From: Prochloraceae cyanobacterium | Lineage (GTDB): Bacteria; Cyanobacteriota; Cyanobacteriia; Cyanobacteriales; JASJDA01 | Direction: 5' to 3' | Assembly: GCA_030065755.1 (NCBI GenBank) | Contig: JASJDA010000034.1 | Location: forward strand, 1 to 38,201 | Length of the DNA: 38,201 bases | Shown: positions 9,105 through 15,245 of the stretch, piece by piece | How positions within the stretch are numbered: position 1 is the first letter of the stretch | Layout: every line of letters begins with the position of its first letter | Notes under the pieces: generated by a model | The model's input: only the letters and a program-made list of their open reading frames with translations | Databases searched by the model: none | Told to the model about the DNA's origin: nothing | Translations under genes and position numbers: made by a program

Positions 9105-9695
9105 GCGCAAATCCCTACTTTATCGCTACAATCCTAAGAGCGCATCTGCAGGGGAAAATCTCAAATTTAAAAATCGTAAAATCAGTAATCTTTTATCTAA
9201 AGTCGTAAGATCTGCAAGCCCCTTCTTTTAAGGAGGGGACAATTCCATTATCTAAAATCCAAAATCCAAAATCGAATTAGCACGTCGAGCTTAAAATCCC
9301 GCTTAACTTGTCTATCTTGTCTTGCCAATAACAATAATACTATTAATAATACGTACGTTGCGATCGAAACCAAAAAGAGCGGTAAATCATAGCTAAAACC
9401 CTGACTTGATACTAAAAAAAACTAAATTTTTCCTAAAATAAACCCAGTTGATGTCAAACTATCTAATAGAATAGTCAAGAAATATTTATATGTCTCACTA
9501 TTCAAGTATAAATACTTAAGAAGAAAGATTAGGAGAAAATTATAAAAAATAATAATAAGTCTCATTAAAACTAGATAACAACTAGAAAGAGGAACAATCG
9601 CTCTTAAGGTTTAGGGCTAGAGGTAAAATAAAAAACATTAACATTAAAGAGCGAGTTAAATTTACAAAAACAATAATAAATTGGGATGGGTTAAT
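9105..9695. other. Non-coding region with a GC hairpin and short dispersed repeats
   Basis: No gene is supported. CCCCTTCTT (9219-9227) can fold onto AAGGAGGGG (9230-9238), and tandem AAAATCC-type units follow at 9255-9275; both sequence types are scattered in many cyanobacterial genomes. The remainder to about 9680 is strongly AT-rich and probably contains the promoter of the next gene. Confidence 0.5.
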
Positions 9696-10487
9696 ATGCT
9701 TTACCTCAAGGCTGAGGAATTTCAAATTCAGAATTTATATAACCAAGCAAAGCAAGGAATAAAAATTCTAGGAAGAAAGTTTGTTTTAGGAGAATGGCTC
9801 TCCAGACAAGAGCAAGAGCTTGCCAAACGGAAATGTCGCACATATTTAGACTCAAATGTAAACTGCGTATTAATAGAATTTAGGGATAGATACGCTCTTT
9901 ATCTAGACGTAGATAACAACCAAAAAGAAAAATTTTACCAACATACAGAGCTTCAGCAAAGCCTTCAGTCAATTGTTAAAAATGAAATAGAAACGAAGAC
10001 TGACAAGAACCAGGAGTATAGTGGAAATAATGGCAATCTGACGGCTCCTTTTGAGGAATTAGGTACTATTTCCACGTTTGCCCAATTGTCGCAAATAGTA
10101 GAAAATTTAGCGCAAAATCTCGATCCTGAGTCTCAAGAGCAGTTTCGCAGGATAATAGACCAAAGATTAGTTACCGATCGCAAGGCAGCACTGGTAATTT
10201 TACAAAAAGCTTTTCAAAGAGCAGTAGGGCCAATTGCGGATTTAATTTATCAAGATGTCATTAGCGAGTGCGATCGCTTGCAAACTTTTAGCGATTTTTA
10301 TAATCTATTCGAGCGGTTAACTGAAGCAATTGATGAAGTAGAATATCAAGAACAATTTCGCCAGGTAGCATTACAGCGGTTAATTTTCAAAGGCGATGTA
10401 GCTTTAGAAACAGTCAAGCAAGCTCTTCATCAATCAGTAGGTCCCATTGCAGAGACAATTTATCAAGATGTAATAAACAATACATAA
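9696..10487 (+). CDS. Uncharacterised protein with two tandem VGPIA-containing repeats
   Basis: I do not recognise a named family. The 263-residue protein starts at the ATG at 9696; an in-frame TTG 15 bases upstream is less likely. Residues 1-90 form a mixed alpha/beta region with LDSNVNCVLIEFRDRYALYLDV. Residues 126-189 and 196-260 are two copies of one module, each with a helical start (TFAQLSQIVENLAQ and TFSDFYNLFERLTE) and a conserved end, AVGPIADLIYQDVI versus SVGPIAETIYQDVI. VGPIA-type helical modules occur in some cyanobacterial signalling proteins, so a protein-interaction role in signalling is possible, but this is inference. No signal peptide or membrane helix is seen. It lies upstream of a heme/HAMP sensor on the same strand, 285 bp away. 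Confidence 0.7.
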   Translation: MLYLKAEEFQIQNLYNQAKQGIKILGRKFVLGEWLSRQEQELAKRKCRTYLDSNVNCVLIEFRDRYALYLDVDNNQKEKFYQHTELQQSLQSIVKNEIETKTDKNQEYSGNNGNLTAPFEELGTISTFAQLSQIVENLAQNLDPESQEQFRRIIDQRLVTDRKAALVILQKAFQRAVGPIADLIYQDVISECDRLQTFSDFYNLFERLTEAIDEVEYQEQFRQVALQRLIFKGDVALETVKQALHQSVGPIAETIYQDVINNT

Positions 10488-10689
10488 GATTGGAGGCGCA
10501 AATTTTGAGACCTTACTAAAAAACTAATATTATTACTTTTTATAGTCAGCTATTGTTCTATTATTTATAATAAACAAGCAAGAAATAGGAAAAAAAATCT
10601 TGAATTAATTAAGAACAAAGCTGTAAATTTTTTTGGTTAAGTTAAAATTTAAAAAAATTAATAAAATACCATATTCTAGATTAAAAAAA

Positions 10690-10722
10690 ATAGGAGCATA
10701 TTTTTTAAAAAATATAGCCTAT
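10690..10722. repeat. AT palindrome upstream of the heme-HAMP gene
   Basis: An 18-bp perfect palindrome of ATA, six T, six A and TAT at 10698-10715 is enclosed by ATAGG (10690-10694) and CCTAT (10718-10722). It lies about 50 bp before the next start codon, in the expected promoter or leader. It could be an operator or simply AT-rich drift; no function can be assigned. Confidence 0.35.
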
Positions 10723-10772
10723 ATTACTTGCAACCAAAATAAAAAAACCTAAGATTAACAAAAAATAAAAAT

Positions 10773-11690
10773 ATGGTTTCAATAAAACAAAACTCACTAC
10801 CTAAAAATAGTATAAGAAAACAGTTTCATAAGGTACTGATTATCTTTTATCTCCTCAGTTTAGTGGCTAGTATAGCTTTCATAGCCGTATGGACGAGGTA
10901 TGAAGTATATCTCTCAGCCAATAAAGAATTAACCTTATTGGTAGATATGGTTAAAGCAGCAAGAACCTATATCGCTGAAGATGTCCGTCCCTATATGTTA
11001 CCGAGAAAGATATTTCACCCTCCAGCAATATCTTCTACGGTTGCGACTAAAAAGATTGCGGGACATTTCCTAAAAACACGACCAGATTACTACATTAGAG
11101 TAATTTCGGACAATCCTCTCAATCAGACTAACAAACCAACAGAATTTGAAAAGCAATTGCTCGAGCGCTTTCGTGAAGATCGAAACCTCGAAAGGATCCA
11201 AGAAGCAGGGTTAATTAACGACAAAAACTATCTAGTCTCTTCTAGACCTTCAATCAGTAGAGCATCTTGCTTGGTTTGTCACGGCAAACCAGAGGAAGCA
11301 CCAAAAGAAATAACCCAGGAATACGGTACAGAGAGCGGTTATGGTTACATATCAGATCGAGTAGTTGGTGCAAGCGTAGTGGGGGTGCCTGTAGCTAACG
11401 TCAACCAGATTGTTTTGAGCCGCAGCATAATAGCCCTAATCGTTATTAGTATGCTATTTCTAGTCATTTTCTTGATGATTAACCGACTAGTGCAACAGCT
11501 TTTACTAGGACCTATTGAAAAGATATCTCGTATTGCTAGAGAAGTGAGCGAAGGTAGTCTAGACTACAGCATTAGCAGCCGTCGTCGCGATGAAATAGGA
11601 GAACTTGCTAATTCTTTTGAACTAATGCGACGCAGTTTATTAACTGCGAGCAAACGTCTCAAAAAAATAAGTCAAATGAGAAAGCGTTAG
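10773..11690 (+). CDS. Membrane sensor with c-type heme Tll0287-like domain (DUF3365) and HAMP domain
   Basis: The 305-residue protein has a transmembrane helix at about 22-40, an extracytoplasmic domain with a single heme c motif CLVCH (166-170), a second transmembrane helix at about 218-238 and a HAMP domain at about 239-292 (PIEKISRIAREVSEGSLDY, RRDEIGELANSF). The extracytoplasmic part matches the Tll0287-like/DUF3365 family, thought to sense redox state or a small ligand through the heme. The HAMP would pass the signal inward, but the protein ends 13 residues later with a lysine/arginine-rich tail: there is no kinase, cyclase or methyl-accepting domain. It must act through a separate partner, and none is adjacent. 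Heme attachment would need the cytochrome c maturation system. Confidence 0.85.
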   Translation: MVSIKQNSLPKNSIRKQFHKVLIIFYLLSLVASIAFIAVWTRYEVYLSANKELTLLVDMVKAARTYIAEDVRPYMLPRKIFHPPAISSTVATKKIAGHFLKTRPDYYIRVISDNPLNQTNKPTEFEKQLLERFREDRNLERIQEAGLINDKNYLVSSRPSISRASCLVCHGKPEEAPKEITQEYGTESGYGYISDRVVGASVVGVPVANVNQIVLSRSIIALIVISMLFLVIFLMINRLVQQLLLGPIEKISRIAREVSEGSLDYSISSRRRDEIGELANSFELMRRSLLTASKRLKKISQMRKR

Positions 11691-11816
11691 AAAGGAGGAC
11701 AGGCGAAAAACGACTAAGAATAAGCTAGTTAAATAATTTAAAAACATTTTTTTGATTTTGATTTTTTCATTCATAACAACTTTGAGAAATTACAAACCTT
11801 TTTGAGATAAAAAGTT

Positions 11817-13184
11817 ATGCCTTCTTCACCTCCAGAAATAGAAAAACCAGATATAACACGAGACGATACACAAGCTGCTGTAAGTCAGGCAAAATGGTCA
11901 GATTTGTACAAACAAGAAGACTGGTGGGCGGTATGGATCGGCTTGCTATTACTGGGGACAGTTTTTAGCGGTTTGGTTCAAGTAGTGCCGAAGATGCCTA
12001 AATGGGAAGGAGTAGATTTGTTATCCGCTCTTCCTCTAGAATTCATTCCCCAACTAGCATTACTGGCGATCGGTTTGGGTATTATGTTTACCCTAGGCAA
12101 CGTGGTAATGAAAGGGCAAAAAGGTTTAGATATTGCTCCAGGATTCGTCGTTATATTTCTGTTGGCAATATTTGCCTATATGCTAGGTAATTCCCAGACA
12201 GCAAAGGCAATTAACCTAGGATATGCTTTTTGGGCATTATTGATAGGGCTGGCGATTAGTAATACGATCGGCACTCCTAGATGGTTGCTGAATGCCGCAC
12301 GCACCGAATATTACATCAAGACTGGCTTAGTTATTTTAGGTGCAGAAATCCTTTTCAGTAGGATTGTAGAATTTGGCCCTTATGGTTTAGCGATCGCCTG
12401 GTTAGTTACTCCAACCGTCATCCTGTTTATGTACTTCTTCGGTACCCGCATCCTGAAGATGAAGCAAAAGACACTGGTAATGGTAGTTGCTACTGCCACT
12501 TCTGTCTGCGGCGTATCGGCAGCTATTGCAGCAGCGGCGGCTTGTCGGGCGAAAAAATACGAATTAACTTTAGCAGTGGGGATGACCTTAATATTTACCG
12601 TCATCATGATGGTCGTCATGCCCTTATTTGTCAAAGCAGTAGGAATGCCCGAACTAATTAGCGGTGCTTGGTTAGGCGGTACTATTGACGCTACTGGTGC
12701 AGTAGTGGCAGCAGGGGAAACCGTTGGGGAACTAGCAGGTAAATCTGCTGCTTTGGTGAAGATGATTCAAAATATGCTCATTGGCGTTATTGCTTTCGCG
12801 ATCGCTGCTTCTTGGGTCATGTTTGTCGATCGTCAACCTGGCGCACCAAGACCTGGTTTCGGCGAATTGTGGATTAGACTTCCTAAATTTATCTTAGGTT
12901 TTGTTGCTGCTTCTCTACTGGCATCTTTCGTTTTTATCCCTTTAATGGGTATGGATACAGTCAGAGACTTTCTCAGTCAAACTAAGAATTATCGCGGTTG
13001 GCTCTTTTGCATGGCATTTTTGTCTATTGGACTAGAATCTAACTTTCGCGAGTTAGGCAGTCAATTTCAAGGTGGTAAACCGATGATTCTTTATATTGTC
13101 GGCCAAAGCTTTAACCTAATAATTACACTATTAGTAGCTTGGCTAGCCTTAAGCGGCACCTTTTTCCCCGTACCACAGCTATAG
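11817..13184 (+). CDS. YeiH/YadS-type putative sulfate exporter family membrane protein
   Basis: The 455-residue protein is strongly hydrophobic, with about ten membrane helices after a soluble N-terminal stretch of 35 residues. Features of the conserved hypothetical 698 (YeiH) family include LGNVVMKGQKGLDIAPGFVVIF, ISNTIGTPRWLLNAARTEYYIKTGLVILGAE, VCGVSAAIAAAAACRAKK and the segment SGAWLGGTIDATGAVVAAGE. Members are annotated as putative sulfate exporters, but transport has rarely been shown. It has its own upstream gap of 126 bp and is followed by a strong inverted repeat (13207-13243) that may end its transcript. The N-terminal soluble extension is longer than in the short E. coli members. 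Confidence 0.85.
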   Translation: MPSSPPEIEKPDITRDDTQAAVSQAKWSDLYKQEDWWAVWIGLLLLGTVFSGLVQVVPKMPKWEGVDLLSALPLEFIPQLALLAIGLGIMFTLGNVVMKGQKGLDIAPGFVVIFLLAIFAYMLGNSQTAKAINLGYAFWALLIGLAISNTIGTPRWLLNAARTEYYIKTGLVILGAEILFSRIVEFGPYGLAIAWLVTPTVILFMYFFGTRILKMKQKTLVMVVATATSVCGVSAAIAAAAACRAKKYELTLAVGMTLIFTVIMMVVMPLFVKAVGMPELISGAWLGGTIDATGAVVAAGETVGELAGKSAALVKMIQNMLIGVIAFAIAASWVMFVDRQPGAPRPGFGELWIRLPKFILGFVAASLLASFVFIPLMGMDTVRDFLSQTKNYRGWLFCMAFLSIGLESNFRELGSQFQGGKPMILYIVGQSFNLIITLLVAWLALSGTFFPVPQL

Positions 13185-13206
13185 TTTCTTTAATACATAA
13201 ATACTA

Positions 13207-13243
13207 ATAGGTTGGGTTAATCTGTGCATGTAACCCAACCTAT
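13207..13243 (+). terminator. 13-bp perfect hairpin downstream of the yeiH-like gene
   Basis: ATAGGTTGGGTTA (13207-13219) pairs perfectly with TAACCCAACCTAT (13231-13243) across an 11-nt loop. It lies 22 bp after the stop codon. The following CCATTTTG is only weakly T-rich, so it may be a dispersed repeat doing the work of a terminator rather than a classic one. Confidence 0.5.
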
Positions 13244-13271
13244 CCATTTTGTAAGCATTTGAGCCGAATTT

Positions 13272-13457
13272 ATGAGTAATAATCAACAAAAATACCTGAA
13301 TTTGACGATCGCCCTGACTTTAATGCCTCTGTTTTTGTGGGGATTAAATTTCTTAGTCAGTGGTGGATTTTTGGGTTCTACTATCCAACAAATCTACGAT
13401 GAGGATAAAGATGCTAGTGGCATTTTTTGGACAGACGCAGAGGAGACGAAAAGATAA
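13272..13457 (+). CDS. Small single-span membrane protein, unknown
   Basis: This 61-residue frame encodes one hydrophobic helix (about residues 11-31, LTIALTLMPLFLWGLNFLVS) followed by a short acidic C-terminus (QQIYDEDKD). The composition looks like a real small membrane protein. No strong Shine-Dalgarno precedes the ATG (AGCCGAATTT). It follows the yeiH-like gene on the same strand after a hairpin. Function is unknown; small one-helix proteins in cyanobacteria often associate with larger membrane complexes, but nothing here points to a partner. Confidence 0.5.
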   Translation: MSNNQQKYLNLTIALTLMPLFLWGLNFLVSGGFLGSTIQQIYDEDKDASGIFWTDAEETKR

Positions 13458-13693
13458 GTTGTTTTTTGTGCAGCTTACTTTCGCAAATAAGCGATTGTAT
13501 TGCAATTAATTCTTAAGATAGAAAAGTGGAATGAGTGTCTAGCAATAGCCGTCGATCGCGATCGATTGAGGAAAGTATAGCTGCGATCGTTTCTGTACGA
13601 CCATTTAAATAATGTTTGCTATCTCACAGAGCAATATCTCGCAAATGAGAGATAATCTTACATATGCCCTCAAATCCAAACCTCAATTAATTT

Positions 13694-13897
13694 ATGAGTA
13701 AAAAAAAGAAACTAGCTAAAAAAATAGCCAAAAAACTTTCTAAAAAGCTCTCTAAAAAGCTCTCCAAACAACTGATAAAGGCTTTTTCGCAGCATCAAAA
13801 CTTGGAAGGACTGAAAACACAGAAAAATTTACCATTTGGAGAACTGGGAGGGCGATCGCCTGAGTTCGGCATGGACGATCGACCCAACTCTAATTGA
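13694..13897 (+). CDS. Small lysine-rich amphipathic protein, unknown
   Basis: The 67-residue frame begins with about 30 residues made almost wholly of Lys, Leu, Ile, Ala and Ser in short periods (KKIAKKLSKKLSKKLSKQLI), which would form a cationic amphipathic helix. The second half is Gly/Pro/Asp-containing and hydrophilic. The DNA itself is a short repeat (AAAAAGCTCTCT units), so the helix may have grown by slippage. It converges with the HMA_2-like gene ending at 13900, leaving 2 bp. No ribosome site is clear. If expressed it could bind membranes or nucleic acid; otherwise it is a chance frame. Confidence 0.4.
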   Translation: MSKKKKLAKKIAKKLSKKLSKKLSKQLIKAFSQHQNLEGLKTQKNLPFGELGGRSPEFGMDDRPNSN

Positions 13898-13899
13898 AT

Positions 13900-14505
13900 T
13901 TACGAAGATTTTGGAGTGTCTTCCTCAGTCGGTAACTGGGGTTCGCTGGAGTAGTGGAACTTAATAAAGCTGTCGAAAGCATACCAGCCCAAGACGTACC
14001 AAGGAATAGCTCCTAGTTGTACTCCCCTAACCACTAACTGACGCAATGCTAGGGCACTAAAGCCCAGGGGAATGAGAAACCGTAAATCGAAAGCTCCATT
14101 ACTGGCTGTTTTAACTTGCTGATTTAGTTGAGTCGCCCCAGCGATTAATTCCGCTGCTGCCTCAGATTTTCCCAGATTCGTAGCTTTTTCTGGGAAAATA
14201 TTGTCCAAAATAATGCCTGAATCCCCTAAAAGAGCGGAGATTTTGGCTAAATCGCTGCGTTCCTTGTTGTAGAAAATAGTAATGCTGCCGTTAACTACAT
14301 TGGTTCGCACGCGATCGATCTCAACAGACTCAGATAGGACACTGGCAACTCGTTTCATCTGTTCTGGTTGACGGAACTCCTGAGCAACAAGCAATCGAAT
14401 TCGTCCAGGAGTCTCACTAATCGAGCGAGCAGTGATAAGCAAAGAACCTGTTTCTGGAACTTCTTGGATTAATTTTGGTATTTTACCATCATTGGCGATC
14501 GCCAT
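13900..14505 (-). CDS. HMA_2-like domain protein with membrane tail, cassette A, last gene
   Basis: The 201-residue protein has a ferredoxin-like HMA_2-type domain at about 24-100, recognised by SETPGRIRLLV and by NVVNGSITIFYNKE. A hydrophobic part follows at about 140-185 (FDLRFLIPLGFSALALRQLVVRG, IPWYVLGWYAFDSFIKFHY). The CxxC metal site of classic HMA domains is absent. It is closely similar over its whole length to the protein at 25330-25905: both share DLRFL(I/V)PLGFS, IPWYVL(G/A)WYAFDSFIKFHYS. The ATG is preceded by GGAGG nine bases away and lies 16 bp after the DUF5132 gene, so it belongs to the ATPase operon. Function is unknown; an accessory to the ATPase is inferred. Confidence 0.75.
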   Translation of the reverse strand: MAIANDGKIPKLIQEVPETGSLLITARSISETPGRIRLLVAQEFRQPEQMKRVASVLSESVEIDRVRTNVVNGSITIFYNKERSDLAKISALLGDSGIILDNIFPEKATNLGKSEAAAELIAGATQLNQQVKTASNGAFDLRFLIPLGFSALALRQLVVRGVQLGAIPWYVLGWYAFDSFIKFHYSSEPQLPTEEDTPKSS

Positions 14506-14521
14506 ATTTGCTAACCTCCAC

Positions 14522-14779
14522 TTAAGTTTCAGTTTCTTGTTGAGATAGTTCTGCTTGAGCTTCTGCCACTAGGTCTTCAAAAACCTCCCCTGCTTCTACT
14601 ATGGCACCTTTGGCCTTTTGATAGAGCGTAATTCCACTTTTGAGAGCAGTCTTAGCAATCGGTTTACCGACCTTAGCTATAGGTGGAATGAGAAGAGGAG
14701 CAAGGACTAGGGCGCCTATTCCGGTAACAATTCCAGGTGTTCCTACATCTTCTAACACATCTTCGATTTTAACTACCAT
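14522..14779 (-). CDS. DUF5132 protein (cassette A, second copy)
   Basis: At 85 residues it has a short acidic start (KIEDVLEDVG), a glycine-rich membrane helix (GIVTGIGALVLAPLLIPPI), a basic turn (AKVGKPIAKTALKSG) and an amphipathic acidic helix (GAIVEAGEVFEDLVAEAQAEL). This plan is shared by three other proteins in the window (14944, 26150, 29115). The layout resembles mycobacterial PacL/DUF1490 proteins, small membrane partners of metal P-ATPases, which also have a Gly-rich helix and an acidic LAEA-type C-terminal helix. Homology is not shown. Here the tail lacks His or Cys. The start is supported by GGAGG six bases upstream. STRR tracts lie just before it. Confidence 0.8.
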   Translation of the reverse strand: MVVKIEDVLEDVGTPGIVTGIGALVLAPLLIPPIAKVGKPIAKTALKSGITLYQKAKGAIVEAGEVFEDLVAEAQAELSQQETET

Positions 14780-14793
14780 AATTACCTCCTTTT

Positions 14794-14842
14794 GCTGTTG
14801 GCTGTTAGCTGTTGGCTGTTAGCTGTTAGCTGTTGGCTGTTT
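14794..14842. repeat. Heptanucleotide STRR, seven copies of GCTGTT(G/A/T)
   Basis: Seven contiguous 7-bp units run from 14794 to 14842, alternating GCTGTTG and GCTGTTA. Read in gene direction they lie just ahead of the DUF5132 ribosome site. The same unit, GCTGTTA, occurs four times or more at 29441-29468 in the matching place of cassette B. Confidence 0.9.
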
Positions 14843-14854
14843 GTATATAATTTT

Positions 14855-14938
14855 CTCCCCCTCTCCCCCTCTCCCCCTCTCCCCTGCTCCCCACACTCCC
14901 CACACTCCCCACACTCCCCCTCTCCCCACACCCCTCTA
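14855..14938. repeat. C-rich tandem repeats (CTCCCC and CACACTCCC units)
   Basis: About four CTCCCCCT-type units are followed by about four CACACTCCC units. The strand bias is extreme (almost pure C/T and A). It separates the two DUF5132 genes of cassette A and is mirrored by 29475-29541 in cassette B. Confidence 0.9.
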
Positions 14939-14943
14939 TTCGC

Positions 14944-15210
14944 TTAATCTTCAACGGATTTAGCTGCTTCTAGTTCTGCTTTGGCTTCGGAGACCAATTC
15001 TTTGCCCCCTTCGTAGATCGTCATGCCTCCTTTGATAGTTGTTTTGGCAACGGATTTTCCCACTTTCTTGGCTGCGGGAACTATAATGGGTGCCAGCAAT
15101 AGAGCGCCGATAGTTCCTAGAAGCAATGCTGTCGTGCCAGAAAGAAGAACCCGATGACCTAAAAGATTCCAATTGGCAAGTTCTTTACCTAATTCGTATT
15201 CCCATTTCAC
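14944..15210 (-). CDS. DUF5132 protein (cassette A, first copy)
   Basis: The start is placed at the GTG at 15210 (MKWEYELGKELANW, 88 residues), because a strong AGGAGG lies nine bases upstream of it. A longer frame that begins with TTG at 15234 would run through that ribosome site. The protein has the DUF5132 plan: a polar start, a Gly/Leu membrane helix (LLSGTTALLLGTIGALLLAPI), a basic turn (AAKKVGKSVAKTTIKGG) and an acidic C-terminal helix (GGKELVSEAKAELEAAKS). It lies 35 bp downstream of the P-type ATPase and probably shares its transcript. It diverges more from the other three copies at the N-terminus (LGKELANWNLLGHRV). A role as membrane partner of the ATPase is inferred. Confidence 0.8.
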   Translation of the reverse strand: MKWEYELGKELANWNLLGHRVLLSGTTALLLGTIGALLLAPIIVPAAKKVGKSVAKTTIKGGMTIYEGGKELVSEAKAELEAAKSVED

Positions 15211-15245
15211 GATCGATTTCCTCCTAAATTTCAAACTTTTTAACT

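Noticed and set aside
14855-14938. CACACTCCCC repeats considered as a Yfr1-like RNA (ACTCCTCACAC motif)
   Set aside because: The motif is only superficially similar, is tandemly repeated, and has no flanking hairpins, promoter or terminator.
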